Below are positions 32,809 through 42,510 of a DNA stretch of 64,000 nt, one piece after another (position 1 is the stretch's first letter; each line of letters begins with the position of its first letter). The translations under genes and the position numbers were made by a program. A model generated the notes under the pieces. The model searched no databases, was not told the origin of the DNA, and worked only from the letters and a program-made list of their open reading frames with translations. The DNA is from Subsaxibacter sp. CAU 1640 (lineage in GTDB: Bacteria > Bacteroidota > Bacteroidia > Flavobacteriales > Flavobacteriaceae): contig NZ_JALNMI010000002.1 of the NCBI RefSeq assembly GCF_023156585.1, forward strand, positions 164,379 through 228,378, written 5' to 3'.

Positions 32809-35301
32809 ATGAAAAAACTGTTCTTCGCTTTCATTGTAATTGCCTGGCATACAACACTTTTTTTTGGTCAACAAATCACTTCCCCAAAAGACTTTTTAGG
32901 TTATGAAGTGGGAACTCGCTTTTCGAGACATCATCAAGTTGTTGACTACTTCAAAAAGGTAGAATCAGAGCTTCCAAAGCAGATTAAATTAGAAAAATAT
33001 GGAGAAACCTATGAGCATCGACCTTTGTATGTGGCCTATATTTCTTCTGAAGAAAACATAAAAAATTTAGAGACAATTCGTGAAAACAACCTTAAGAATA
33101 TAGGTGTGATTGATGGCAATTCATCATCAAATGATGTTGCGTTTGTTTGGTTAAGTTATAACGTGCACGGCGCCGAAGCTTCAAGTACAGAGGCTTCTAT
33201 GAAAACTATTTATGAACTCTTGACGAAACATCAAGAATGGTTAAAAAATACGGTTGTGATCATAGACCCTTGTTTAAATCCTGATGGACGCGATAGATAT
33301 GTCAACTGGTACAACCAAACAGCGAGAACTCCTTACGACACCAATCAGCAAGCCAGTGAGAGCAATCAACCTTGGCCAGGCGGACGGCCTAATCATTATT
33401 TGTTCGATTTAAACAGAGATTGGGCTTGGGCAACGCAGGTGGAATCACAATCACGATTGAAAATTTACAACAACTGGCTTCCTCAAATCCATGTTGATTT
33501 TCATGAGCAAGGTATGAATGAACCTTACTATTTTGCTCCAGCAGCAGAACCTTTTCATGAGATCATTTCAGATTGGCAGCGCGATTTTCAGACACAAATA
33601 GGCAAAAACAATGCGAAGTACTTTGATGAGAACGGTTGGCTGTATTTTACGAAAGAGCGCTTTGATTTGCTCTATCCTAGCTATGGCGATACGTATCCAA
33701 CCTATCTTGGAGCCATCGGAATGACTTATGAGCAAGCTGGACAGTCTGGTTTGGGAGTTCTTAATGATGAAGGCATAGTACTGACACTTGTGGACAGAGT
33801 TTCACATCATACAGTTACTGGTCTTTCGACTATAGAGATAGCTTCGCAAAATGCTGAAAAACTCAACAGTGAATTCAAAAAATACTTTGATTCAAATTCA
33901 AACTTGAAAACAAAAAGTTATGTTCTGCAAGGTGATAAAGATAAAATCGAATCTCTGAAAGAACTCTTGGATCAGCATCAAATTAAATATGGATATGCTT
34001 CCAACGGTAAAATTAGTGGCTACAATTATAACTCACAAAACGAAGGAAGCATTAATACCACTTCAGCAGATTTGGTAGTAAGCACCAATCAACCAAAAGG
34101 GAAAATGGTGGATGTCTTATTTGAACCTCAAACCAAACTTGTGGATTCTTTGACCTATGATATCACCGCTTGGAGTCTTCCGTATGCATATGGGTTAAAC
34201 GCTGTTGCCACGAATAAACTAGCATCTACAAGTGTGACTACTGCCACACCTACATTGAACAGCAAAAACGAGAATGCCGTGGCCTATCTTTCAAAATGGA
34301 ATCATCTTAAAGATGCCAAATTCTTGTCTGAATTATTGAAACAAAATATTAAAGTTCGTTTTACGGAAAAATCATTTACAACAGCTTCAACAGACCAAAC
34401 TTTTGATAGAGGTTCTTTAATTATCACAAGAGGTGATAACAGTGCCATTAAGGATTTTGATGACAAGATAATTGATGCCGCCAATAAATTCAGAAGAATT
34501 GTAACAAGTGTTTCTTCTGGTTTTTCAAAATCTGGACCTGATTTTGGTTCTCCAGATGTCAAATTGGTTACAAAACCCAAAATAGCCATACTTTGTGGAG
34601 ATTATGTCTCTACTTTGAACTATGGTGAATTGTGGCATTTTTTCGAGCAACAATTGAACTTCCCAGTAACATCCATTAATACAAACGATTTTAAAAAAAT
34701 TAATTTGAACAAATACAATATTTTGATTATTCCCAATGGTTACTTTTCAGGATATTTCGACGATGATACATTAAAATCTTTAAGAACATGGGTAAATAAT
34801 GGTGGAAAGTTGATAGCCATCGATGGTGCATTGAAAATTTTTGCTGACAAAGAAGGATTTAATCTTAAGCGTACAAAATCTCAAGATACAATTCACGCTC
34901 AAAACAACCTTATCCCTTATGCCGAGAGAGAACGAGAATCTGCAAAGGGTTTTATTATTGGAGCTATTTTTAAGAGTAATGTGGATAAAACGCACCCTAT
35001 GGCTTTTGGTTATGACAATTCATATTTTACCTTAAAATTGGGAAGTGATAGCTACAGTCTGCTAGATAATGGTTACAATATCGCTTGGCTTGGAGAAAAC
35101 GCCAAATCTGTTTCTGGCTTTGTAGGAAGTAATGCCGAAAAGAATATGAAAAATACACTCTTATTTGGCGAAGAAAACCTTGGCAAAGGTAGTATCGTAT
35201 ATATGGTCGACAATACGCTATTCAGAAGTTTTTGGGAGAACGGTAAATTATTTTTGGCAAATGCCATTTTCTTCGTTAATAACAATAGTTTTGAACTGTA
35301 A
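32809..35301 (+). CDS. secreted M14-family zinc carboxypeptidase-like protein
   Basis: 830 residues. Signal peptide to about residue 20. The M14 domain (about 25-350) has the HxxE zinc motif at His120-Glu123 (NVHGAE), NPDGRDRY, LNRDWAW, the third ligand His232 (HVDFHEQ) and catalytic Glu307 (MTYEQAG). Two further domains follow, about 360-590 and 590-830; the latter (IAILCGDYVSTLNYGELWHFFEQQ, IDGALKIFADKEG) is a glutamine-amidotransferase-like fold often attached to these peptidases. Periplasmic or secreted protein degradation. The sensor kinase gene starts 14 nt downstream. Confidence 0.9.
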   Translation: MKKLFFAFIVIAWHTTLFFGQQITSPKDFLGYEVGTRFSRHHQVVDYFKKVESELPKQIKLEKYGETYEHRPLYVAYISSEENIKNLETIRENNLKNIGVIDGNSSSNDVAFVWLSYNVHGAEASSTEASMKTIYELLTKHQEWLKNTVVIIDPCLNPDGRDRYVNWYNQTARTPYDTNQQASESNQPWPGGRPNHYLFDLNRDWAWATQVESQSRLKIYNNWLPQIHVDFHEQGMNEPYYFAPAAEPFHEIISDWQRDFQTQIGKNNAKYFDENGWLYFTKERFDLLYPSYGDTYPTYLGAIGMTYEQAGQSGLGVLNDEGIVLTLVDRVSHHTVTGLSTIEIASQNAEKLNSEFKKYFDSNSNLKTKSYVLQGDKDKIESLKELLDQHQIKYGYASNGKISGYNYNSQNEGSINTTSADLVVSTNQPKGKMVDVLFEPQTKLVDSLTYDITAWSLPYAYGLNAVATNKLASTSVTTATPTLNSKNENAVAYLSKWNHLKDAKFLSELLKQNIKVRFTEKSFTTASTDQTFDRGSLIITRGDNSAIKDFDDKIIDAANKFRRIVTSVSSGFSKSGPDFGSPDVKLVTKPKIAILCGDYVSTLNYGELWHFFEQQLNFPVTSINTNDFKKINLNKYNILIIPNGYFSGYFDDDTLKSLRTWVNNGGKLIAIDGALKIFADKEGFNLKRTKSQDTIHAQNNLIPYAERERESAKGFIIGAIFKSNVDKTHPMAFGYDNSYFTLKLGSDSYSLLDNGYNIAWLGENAKSVSGFVGSNAEKNMKNTLLFGEENLGKGSIVYMVDNTLFRSFWENGKLFLANAIFFVNNNSFEL

Positions 35302-35315
35302 TCACTAACATCCCC

Positions 35316-36386
35316 ATGTTTTACATAGATAGAGTAAAAAACAGACCATTAGCCATTCTGCTAACACTTATCTCATTTACAATCATTACATCTCTCGATT
35401 ATTTATCTGGATCTGAAATGTCATTCTCCATATTTTATCTGATTCCTGTTTCCATTCTTTCTGTTAGTAGAACCTCAAACAAACATATTATTTTTTCGGC
35501 ATCTCTTCTAGCAGCTATATGTTGGCTTTATGTTGATTATAACAGTAAGGAATATTCATCATTATTCTTTCCTTTTTGGAATGCGTTTGTACGTTTGATA
35601 ATATTTATAACGGTTGGATTGTTGATATATTCCTTTCGTTTAAGAACAGATGCATTTAAACAAAGCAACAAACAGCTTCAAGATTTAAATGAAGAAAAAA
35701 ACAGATTTATAGGAATGGCAGCGCATGACATCCGAAATCCTGTAAGTGGTATTTACAGTTTTTCTGATTTGCTTTTAAGCGATAAAAATTCCAAGATGAA
35801 TGAGGAAGAAGTGGAAATTGTGCAATTGATGAAATCGTTAAGCCAAAACGTTCTTGATATTATAAAGAATCTATTGGATGTTGCTACAATTGAATCAGGA
35901 AAAATAGAGCTCAATTATAAAACACAGGATTACGTAAAATTTGTGCAGGAGCAGATTTATATCAATCAATTATTGGCCAATCAAAAAGGTATCAATATTA
36001 AGTTGCAATCTGAAACCCCTGAAATTGTTGCTGATTTCGACAGTCATTATATGACGGAAGTACTCAACAACTTACTATCAAATGCCATCAAGTATTCAGA
36101 AAAAAATAGCAATATCCAAGTGAAAATTTCATCCAAAGATGATCATATTTTGACCGAAGTTATAGACAAAGGCCAAGGAATTCCTTTGGATGAACAGAAA
36201 AAACTATTCAATTATTTCCAAAAAACGAGCACACAACCCACAGATGGTGAAACTAGTACAGGTTTAGGATTAGCAATTGTTAAAAAAATAGTGACTGCCT
36301 TTAAAGGACAAATTGGTGTCAAAAGTGACCTGAATAAAGGTTCCAATTTTTACTTTACATTTCCCGTGAACAATATGCCTAAATAA
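35316..36386 (+). CDS. membrane sensor histidine kinase
   Basis: 356 residues. Four or so hydrophobic segments within 10-106 form a small membrane sensor of unrecognised type. HisKA: His137 in AAHDIRNPVSG. HATPase: N box NNLLSNAIKYSE, G1 DKGQGIP, G2 GLGLAIVKK. No response-regulator gene is near, so the partner is encoded elsewhere. It starts 14 nt after the M14 gene; its end overlaps the convergent bestrophin gene by 8 bp. Confidence 0.9.
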   Translation: MFYIDRVKNRPLAILLTLISFTIITSLDYLSGSEMSFSIFYLIPVSILSVSRTSNKHIIFSASLLAAICWLYVDYNSKEYSSLFFPFWNAFVRLIIFITVGLLIYSFRLRTDAFKQSNKQLQDLNEEKNRFIGMAAHDIRNPVSGIYSFSDLLLSDKNSKMNEEEVEIVQLMKSLSQNVLDIIKNLLDVATIESGKIELNYKTQDYVKFVQEQIYINQLLANQKGINIKLQSETPEIVADFDSHYMTEVLNNLLSNAIKYSEKNSNIQVKISSKDDHILTEVIDKGQGIPLDEQKKLFNYFQKTSTQPTDGETSTGLGLAIVKKIVTAFKGQIGVKSDLNKGSNFYFTFPVNNMPK

Positions 36387-37242
36387 TCTCTTCTACATGT
36401 TTTTTAATGTTGGAAGCAATTTTTTCTATCGGAAGGTCATTGGCATCCAATCCAAATGGATCCTCGATTTCTTCAGCAATCAACTCCAAACTGGCCAAAA
36501 CGTAAAAGACAAAAATGACAACAGGAACGGCATAATATCCTAAACTAAAAACATATCCAAATGGAAGCGTCATCACATAGAAAAAGATAAATTTTTTGAT
36601 AAAAGCACTGTAAGAGTATGGAATAGGAGTGTTTTTGATTCGTTCACACGCACCACAAATATCAGTAAACGACTGCACTTCTGCATTCAAAACAATCAAT
36701 TGGTCTCCCGTGATTTTCTTTTGATCATACAAATCATTGACCTTTTGAAATATCATTTTCGCTACCTGATTTGGTCTGTGTTTTTTATGGTCAATTTCCA
36801 TGCTGTCGTCATCAAATAATTGTTTGCTGGTTTCAACATTTGTCAAATGTTTCCCTAAAATTGAAGCATAACTTGGAATTGTTTTCCTAAAATAATCCCT
36901 ATCGTGTTTTTCCTTCAAGATAACTGCAAGTTTTATAGCAAGATTTCTGCTATTATTCACCAATGCGCCCCAAAGTTTTCTCCCTTCCCACCAACGGTCA
37001 TAAGCAGTATTTGTTCTAAAAACCAGCAACAATGAAATCACAAAACCAAGCATTCCATGCATCACTGTAATGTTGGCCAAATGACTTTTTTCAGAGAGCT
37101 GCCAATATTCCAATTCTAAATAGCCAACACCATAAGTATAAAGTCCCATAAAAATCATCATAGGAATCAGTTTTCTAAACGTGTCAGATTTATGAAAACG
37201 AAAAATAAAAGTTATCCAGTCTTTAGGATTGTATTGTACCAT
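36379..37242 (-). CDS. bestrophin-family anion channel protein
   Basis: 287 residues from ATG 37242 (MVQYNPKDWITFIFRFHKSDT), the family-typical N-terminus; a TTG at 37299 would add 19 atypical residues. Hydrophobic helices lie at about 25-45, 55-75 and two near 205-250. VFRTNTAYDRWWEGRKLWG is the conserved bestrophin signature following helix 2. Predicted inner-membrane chloride-type channel. Divergent from the FUSC gene. Confidence 0.9.
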   Translation of the reverse strand: MVQYNPKDWITFIFRFHKSDTFRKLIPMMIFMGLYTYGVGYLELEYWQLSEKSHLANITVMHGMLGFVISLLLVFRTNTAYDRWWEGRKLWGALVNNSRNLAIKLAVILKEKHDRDYFRKTIPSYASILGKHLTNVETSKQLFDDDSMEIDHKKHRPNQVAKMIFQKVNDLYDQKKITGDQLIVLNAEVQSFTDICGACERIKNTPIPYSYSAFIKKFIFFYVMTLPFGYVFSLGYYAVPVVIFVFYVLASLELIAEEIEDPFGLDANDLPIEKIASNIKKHVEEII

Positions 37243-37337
37243 TCTGAATCGATTGTCAATTGGGTTGCTAAAATAGAAAATGTTTTTGTCAAGGTACAAT
37301 TAACGTCTCGTTATTAACCCTTCGGTCATAAATAAAT

Positions 37338-37345
37338 TACCTTTG
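37338..37345 (+). promoter_or_regulatory. -7 element of the FUSC gene
   Basis: TACCTTTG, a full TAnnTTTG match, 15 nt before ATG 37361. It shows that the in-frame codon at 37343 cannot be the start. Confidence 0.5.
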
Positions 37346-37360
37346 CAACGAATTATTTCT

Positions 37361-39610
37361 ATGATAAGTCAATACTTAAAATCGCTCGAATTATTCCTAA
37401 AAAGCGCTCATTTTTTTAGAGGCATTGTCTTGACGGTTGCCGTTATTAGCCCTTTATTCATTCTTAACTATTTCGGACATTTTGAATGGGCTCCATCTAT
37501 TGTGATTGGTGCTTTTTTAAATGCTCCTGCCGATATTCCAGGCAGTCTCAAACGAAAAGTCAATGGTATTTTGATAGGCGTTTGCCTTACTATGCTGGTA
37601 ACGCTGTTGGTTCATTTTTCAAAACCGTTATTGCCACTGCTTTTGATAGTCATGATGATTTTATCGTTTACAATTTCACTCATTTCTGTCTTCGGATTTA
37701 GGGCTTCTTTGCTTTCGTTTTCTGGACTTTTAGCTATGGTTTTGGCATTTGCAATTGAAAAAGAAACACCTGAAGCTATTTTTACACATGTCGGATTTAT
37801 GGGCATCGGTGGAATATGGTATCTGCTGGTATCGCTAGCGTTACATCGAATCCTACCAAGAAAGGATGAAGACCAATTTCTGTCAGAAACACTTTATTTA
37901 ATTGGCGATTACATCAAACTTCGAGGCGAATTACTCACCAAGAAAGATAAACGAAGTGAATTGCTTCAAAAGACCTTTACACTTCAAACGCAGATAAACG
38001 ACAGGCACGAATCCTTAAGGGAATTACTATTGGATGAACGAAGACGCTCTGGTCGTTCACATTTGGATGAAAAACGACTGCTCATCTTCATTTCATCGGT
38101 TGACATGCTAGAGCTTGCTATTGCCAACCATCTAGATTACGACCATATGGACACCCTATTTGCTGATCATCAAGAACAATTGAAAACCTTCCAGCAATTC
38201 AATAAAATGATGGGAAAACATTTAAAGCAGCTTTCTGAAATGTTCATTAAAAGAACAAAAATTCCTTCGGATGAAGATTTATTGAGTGCTCAAAAAAACA
38301 CCAACGATGCCATCAATCAATATATTGAAGCACTAAAACTTCCTAAAGCAAGAGAAGGCGCTCTTCTATTGAGAAATCTTTATGATTACCAAGCACAGAT
38401 GTTGCAATATATTCAATCAATATCGCGCGTAATGGACAATGTGAAAAATGCATCAATAGTTTCTTTCAAACGACAAGATTCTAGTCATTTTTTAACCTTG
38501 CAAGAATATCGACTAGACATGATATTGCAGCATTTAAGTTTGAATTCTGCGATTTTTAGACATGCACTTCGTATCACGTTTGCTATTTTGTTCGCTTTTG
38601 TTCTAGGAACGTTTTTGGATATCCAAAACACCTATTGGATTATCCTGACCGTTATAGTTATCTTGAGACCCAACTATGGCCTCACAAAGGAACGTTCCAA
38701 ACAACGTATTATCGGCACAGTCATTGGCGCCATAGTTGCAATTGGTATTGTAATAATGACACAAAATGCAACATTATATGCCATTTTATCTATTGTCTCG
38801 TTGACTTTTGCGTTTTCTTTGATTCAGCAAAATTACACCTCTGGTGCAGCATTCATTACAATCAGTATCATCTTTTTATATGGTTTGTTGCATCCAGATG
38901 CATTTTCTGTCATTCAATATAGAGTCATTGACACAGTAATTGGTGCTGCCATCGCATTTACTGCTAGCTTTGCATTGTGGCCTACTTGGGAAGCTTCTAA
39001 TATCAAACTTGTATTGCTCGATGCTATCGAACGAAACAAGCATTATTTAGAAGAAACCAAAGACTTATATCATCATAAAAACAAATCTTTGCTCAAGTAT
39101 AAGGTAGCACGAAAGCAAGCTTTTTTGGCCACGGGAAATTTGAACGCAGCTTTTCAACGTTTGATGCAAGAACCAAAGTCTAAACGCGCATCATCTGAAT
39201 TGATATATGACATGGTCACACTCAATCAAACCTTTCTATCTGCTACGGCATCTATAGGAAGTTTTATCATCAACCATCAAACTACTCCAGCATCTGAAGC
39301 ATTTGATGATGTCATCTCAAAAATAAATTACTCGTTGAATGCTTCCATTTCCATATTGAATCAGCAGCAAATAGAAGGGAATATCAACATTCAAACTGTT
39401 CAAAATGCACAAGATACACTTTTGAAAGCCTATCAAAATTTGTCTGATGCGCGCGACAAAAAAATTGAAGAAGGAAACACAGAAATTGATCAGCAAACCT
39501 TGACGCGTCTGCAAGAAGCCCATTTAATCTATAATCAATTGATTTGGCTCCAAACGCTCTCTGATAATTTGAAAAAAGCATCACGTCGTTACCAGTCAAC
39601 ATTTGAATAA
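37361..39610 (+). CDS. FUSC/YccS-family membrane protein
   Basis: 749 residues. Start ATG 37361 is fixed by the upstream promoter. Two sets of transmembrane helices (about 15-165 and 400-540) with soluble helical regions between and after them, the YccS/FUSC layout. Motifs include YFGHFEWAPSIVIGAFLNAP and, in the second half, TYWIILTVIVILRPNYGLTKERSKQRIIGT and VIDTVIGAAIAF. The family is related to aromatic-acid exporter and fusaric-acid resistance proteins; substrate unknown. Confidence 0.88.
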   Translation: MISQYLKSLELFLKSAHFFRGIVLTVAVISPLFILNYFGHFEWAPSIVIGAFLNAPADIPGSLKRKVNGILIGVCLTMLVTLLVHFSKPLLPLLLIVMMILSFTISLISVFGFRASLLSFSGLLAMVLAFAIEKETPEAIFTHVGFMGIGGIWYLLVSLALHRILPRKDEDQFLSETLYLIGDYIKLRGELLTKKDKRSELLQKTFTLQTQINDRHESLRELLLDERRRSGRSHLDEKRLLIFISSVDMLELAIANHLDYDHMDTLFADHQEQLKTFQQFNKMMGKHLKQLSEMFIKRTKIPSDEDLLSAQKNTNDAINQYIEALKLPKAREGALLLRNLYDYQAQMLQYIQSISRVMDNVKNASIVSFKRQDSSHFLTLQEYRLDMILQHLSLNSAIFRHALRITFAILFAFVLGTFLDIQNTYWIILTVIVILRPNYGLTKERSKQRIIGTVIGAIVAIGIVIMTQNATLYAILSIVSLTFAFSLIQQNYTSGAAFITISIIFLYGLLHPDAFSVIQYRVIDTVIGAAIAFTASFALWPTWEASNIKLVLLDAIERNKHYLEETKDLYHHKNKSLLKYKVARKQAFLATGNLNAAFQRLMQEPKSKRASSELIYDMVTLNQTFLSATASIGSFIINHQTTPASEAFDDVISKINYSLNASISILNQQQIEGNINIQTVQNAQDTLLKAYQNLSDARDKKIEEGNTEIDQQTLTRLQEAHLIYNQLIWLQTLSDNLKKASRRYQSTFE

Positions 39611-39668
39611 GACATCGAGAGTCATAACACATGTAAAGATTACGTTAAAAAGGCTAAAACTTTTCAGC

Positions 39669-39676
39669 TATCTTTG
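39669..39676 (+). promoter_or_regulatory. -7 element of the DEAD-box gene
   Basis: TATCTTTG, full consensus match, 15 nt before ATG 39692. Confidence 0.55.
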
Positions 39677-39691
39677 TAAAAATTATTCTTG

Positions 39692-40927
39692 ATGTCATTT
39701 AAAGACCTAAACCTCAACAAACCCATCCAAAAAGCCATTGAAGAAGCTGGTTACGTTGAACCAACCCTTATTCAGGAAAAAACAATTCCGCTGATTCTTG
39801 AAAAGAAAGATGTGATAGCGTCAGCACAAACAGGAACTGGAAAAACAGCAGCCTTTGCTTTGCCAATTCTTCAATTGTTGTTTGACAAGCAAGATGCTCC
39901 CAAAAAAGGAAAAAAAATAAGAACATTAGTTGTCAGTCCTACACGTGAGCTTGCGGTTCAAATAAATGCCAATTTCAAAACTTACGGAAAACACACCAAT
40001 CTCCGCTCTACAGTGATTTTTGGAGGAACAGGGATTGAGCCGCAAATTGACATTCTTGAAAAGGGTGTTGATATTGTAGTGGGTACACCAGGACGTTTGC
40101 TCGATTTGCATAAGCAAGATGTTTTGAACCTTGATTACGTTGAAATTTTAGTATTGGACGAGGCTGATTTAATGTTGGATATGGGTTTTATAGACGATGT
40201 CAGAAAAATTGAAAGGCTTTGTCCGGAAGATAAGCAAACCTTGCTTTTTTCAGCAACTATGCCATTTAAGGTAGAACAATTGGCGACCACCATATTAAAA
40301 TCGCCAGAGAGAATTGAAGTGACACCTGCTTCATCTGCCGCAAAAAACGTAAGTCAAGTTTTATATTATGTCCCAAAAAGAAACAAGATAGAATTGTGCC
40401 TACATTTATTGAGAAACACTATCAAGGGAAGCATTCTGATTTTTAGACGAACAAAATTCGGAGTTGATAAATTGGAACAGACCTTATTGAAAAATGGCTA
40501 CAAGGTAGAAACGATTCACGGCGACAAAACTCAAAATGACAGACAGTCTGCATTGAATAAGTTCAAACACAAAGAAGCGAACATTCTTATCGCCACAGAT
40601 GTAGCCGCAAGAGGTATTGATATTGATGAACTGGATGCAGTCATAAATTTTGATATGCCAAACGTACCTGAAACTTATGTGCATCGCATTGGAAGAACTG
40701 GTCGTGCCGGAAATGCAGGAATGGCATATTCTATGTGTTCAGCTGATGAAAAAACGTATGTAAAAACCATTCAACAGCTTATCAATGTTCAAATTCCTGT
40801 TGAAGAAGACCATCCGTATCCATTAGACCCGAAAGCAAAACCCATCGTGCACAAAAAACAAGGTAGTAAGCATAAAAAAGGTCGAAAGGGACAAGGTTCT
40901 AAAGGCCGGAAAAAACGCTGGTATTAA
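39692..40927 (+). CDS. DEAD-box RNA helicase (RhlE-like)
   Basis: 411 residues from ATG 39692. Motifs in order: Q motif (FKDLNLN..QKAIEEAGYVEPTLIQ), I AQTGTGKT, Ia PTRELAVQ, II DEAD, III SAT, IV ILIFRRTK, V ATDVAARGID, VI HRIGRTGR. The tail is short and strongly basic (KHKKGRKGQGSKGRKKRWY), as in RhlE-group helicases of Bacteroidota. RNA unwinding in ribosome assembly or mRNA decay. The stop overlaps that of the convergent gene at 40924. Confidence 0.95.
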   Translation: MSFKDLNLNKPIQKAIEEAGYVEPTLIQEKTIPLILEKKDVIASAQTGTGKTAAFALPILQLLFDKQDAPKKGKKIRTLVVSPTRELAVQINANFKTYGKHTNLRSTVIFGGTGIEPQIDILEKGVDIVVGTPGRLLDLHKQDVLNLDYVEILVLDEADLMLDMGFIDDVRKIERLCPEDKQTLLFSATMPFKVEQLATTILKSPERIEVTPASSAAKNVSQVLYYVPKRNKIELCLHLLRNTIKGSILIFRRTKFGVDKLEQTLLKNGYKVETIHGDKTQNDRQSALNKFKHKEANILIATDVAARGIDIDELDAVINFDMPNVPETYVHRIGRTGRAGNAGMAYSMCSADEKTYVKTIQQLINVQIPVEEDHPYPLDPKAKPIVHKKQGSKHKKGRKGQGSKGRKKRWY

Positions 40928-41337
40928 CCTTCAAAACGTTTGTCAAAGTAATTTTTGAGAAATGTAAGCTGTACCAATAACATCATTGCAAATACTCCGA
41001 CGATGTAAGCAGCTGTCTTTGGTGCTTTTATTTGGCTGAAAACATTCGAAATCTTGTCTAAATTCATTTCATTGAAGTTGATGCGATTAAACCAATCGGA
41101 AGTTTCAGGTTTGTTTACAAAGACAGTATAAACCAAAAACGAAATGAATACAACAGCAATCAAAGCCCAAACGCGTTTCGTAATCAACGGCTTATAAACC
41201 GTCGTAAGAGACTGTTTTGATGACTCCAATTGAGACATCACATTCGCAGTAAAATCCAGAGAAGGTGATTCCAAAGTAGATTTTTTCATCACTTTCCCAA
41301 CTAACTGTTCTATATGTTTATCGACGTTCTCTTTCAT
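40924..41337 (-). CDS. membrane protein coupled to the sigma gene, possible anti-sigma
   Basis: 137 residues, no firm family. An N-terminal cytosolic helix (KHIEQLVGKVMKKSTLESP) is followed by DFTANVMSQLE, then two transmembrane segments at about 52-70 (RVWALIAVVFISFLVYTVFV) and 110-128. It overlaps the sigma-factor gene by 20 bp and is downstream, the usual place of an anti-sigma. The family is short and lacks zinc-binding residues. Inference: membrane-bound regulator of the sigma factor at 41318. Confidence 0.65.
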   Translation of the reverse strand: MKENVDKHIEQLVGKVMKKSTLESPSLDFTANVMSQLESSKQSLTTVYKPLITKRVWALIAVVFISFLVYTVFVNKPETSDWFNRINFNEMNLDKISNVFSQIKAPKTAAYIVGVFAMMLLVQLTFLKNYFDKRFEG

Positions 41338-41905
41338 AAATAATAAGTATTTCCGGTTCCAATCGTTGTTTCAATATGGTTGCCAATTTCTTTCGGCTTC
41401 TATGAAGCCTCACTTTTAAGGTATTGGCTTCCACGTTTACTATTTTGGAAATTTCTTCCAAAGATAGTTCTTCAAAATAAAACAATGTCAAAATAAAACT
41501 ATCATCGCTAGGCAAAAGCTGAATACATTCCTGAATAGCTTGTTCCTGCTCAAAAGTCTCCAATTTTTCCAAAGCATTGTCAATGGTTTTTATCTTATGC
41601 TCAGTAAACTCATCTATTGAGACCTCATCAAATTTACGTCTATTTCGTTTAATTCGATCCAAGCAAGTGTTGTAAGCTACCCTATAAATCCACGTAGAAA
41701 ATTTAGATTCACCCTTAAACTTTCCCAAAGATTTATATACTTTGATAAATGTATCTTGAGACACCTCTTCTGCTTCTTCCCTATTTTTCAACATTCTAAT
41801 CGCCAGCGTAAACACCAAATCTTTATACTGCTCCACCAAAATAGCAAACGCCTTGGTATCGCCCTCAATGATTTGATTGATGATGTGTTCTTCGTTGGTG
41901 GTCAT
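41318..41905 (-). CDS. ECF sigma factor, RpoE-like
   Basis: 195 residues from ATG 41905 (MTTNEEHIINQIIEGDTKAF); the open frame runs to 42028 but passes through the promoter. Region 2: DLVFTLAIRMLKNREEAEEVSQDTF and KFSTWIYRVAYNTCLDRIKRNRRK; region 4: EELSLEEISKIVNVEANTLKVRLHRSRKKL. A TGTAACC-N16-CGTC pair just upstream is a typical ECF promoter, suggesting autoregulation, and would place the transcript start only a few bases before the ATG. Operon with the putative anti-sigma. Confidence 0.93.
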   Translation of the reverse strand: MTTNEEHIINQIIEGDTKAFAILVEQYKDLVFTLAIRMLKNREEAEEVSQDTFIKVYKSLGKFKGESKFSTWIYRVAYNTCLDRIKRNRRKFDEVSIDEFTEHKIKTIDNALEKLETFEQEQAIQECIQLLPSDDSFILTLFYFEELSLEEISKIVNVEANTLKVRLHRSRKKLATILKQRLEPEILIIYERERR

Positions 41906-41915
41906 TTGAATGTTT

Positions 41916-41942
41916 GACGACCTATCTTCATCATCGGTTACA
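41916..41942 (-). promoter_or_regulatory. ECF-type promoter for the sigma operon
   Basis: On the minus strand TGTAACC (41942-41936), 16-nt spacer, CGTC (41919-41916). Sequence and spacing match those of ECF sigma target promoters. The ATG is 11 nt from the -10 element. Confidence 0.6.
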
Positions 41943-41971
41943 ATGAATTGAAAAAAATAATTTGAAAAAAT

Positions 41972-41998
41972 TGTAACCATTATTGAAAAGCTGTCGTC
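41972..41998 (+). promoter_or_regulatory. ECF-type promoter for the DUF6249 gene
   Basis: TGTAACC (41972-41978), 16-nt spacer, CGTC (41995-41998): identical -35 and -10 words and spacing to the minus-strand copy 30 bp away, and pointing towards the gene at 42057. Confidence 0.6.
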
Positions 41999-42056
41999 AT
42001 AAGCTATGAACACATTAAAATTAATCAATTAAAACGAACAATTTAATCTAGAAATT

Positions 42057-42404
42057 ATGGGAGCAGAATTTGTAATTATGCCGCTGATGATAGCAGCTGT
42101 TTTTGGAATCTTTTATCTGTATTATTCAACACGCAACAAAGAGCGTTTGGCGCTGATAGAAAAAGGAGCAGATGCCAGCATTTTTGTAAAAGGGAAAATG
42201 CATACGGCACCTGTTTGGAAAGTGTTGATTTTGAATTTGGCTTTACTGCTGATGGGTATTGGTATTGGAACATTTATCGCCAATATTTTGGAGACTTTGA
42301 CAGACCTTGATGAAGGACCTCTCTACGTAGGCACAATTTTCCTTATGGCTGGTCTTGGACTTTTTGTAGGGTTCAATATGACAAAAAATTTGGATAAAGA
42401 ATAA
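42057..42404 (+). CDS. DUF6249-type membrane protein
   Basis: 115 residues with three hydrophobic segments (about 5-23, 56-76, 90-108). The sequence FGIFYLYYSTRNKERLALIEKGAD fits the DUF6249 pattern of Bacteroidota proteins, commonly adjacent to ECF sigma genes. Divergently transcribed from the sigma operon from an identical type of promoter, so it is probably a target of that sigma factor. Function unknown. Confidence 0.75.
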   Translation: MGAEFVIMPLMIAAVFGIFYLYYSTRNKERLALIEKGADASIFVKGKMHTAPVWKVLILNLALLLMGIGIGTFIANILETLTDLDEGPLYVGTIFLMAGLGLFVGFNMTKNLDKE

Positions 42405-42430
42405 TTAATCTAACCAACCAATCTCTTAAA

Positions 42431-42461
42431 CTGCCAATCGAATTGATGGCAGTTTTTTTTT
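42431..42461 (+). terminator. intrinsic terminator after the DUF6249 gene
   Basis: CTGCCA/TGGCAG stem (42431-42436, 42447-42452), 10-nt loop, nine T. Confidence 0.85.
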
Positions 42462-42475
42462 GCTTCATTTTAAAG

Positions 42476-42483
42476 TATCTTTA
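42476..42483 (+). promoter_or_regulatory. possible -7 element of the DUF885 gene
   Basis: TATCTTTA, 27 nt before ATG 42511, one base from consensus. Confidence 0.35.
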
Positions 42484-42510
42484 TGGCATCAATAATAAAA
42501 CAATACTTAA

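Noticed and set aside
41906..42028. N-terminal extension of the ECF sigma frame.
   Set aside because: It runs through the ECF-type promoter pair; the family start at 41905 fits better.
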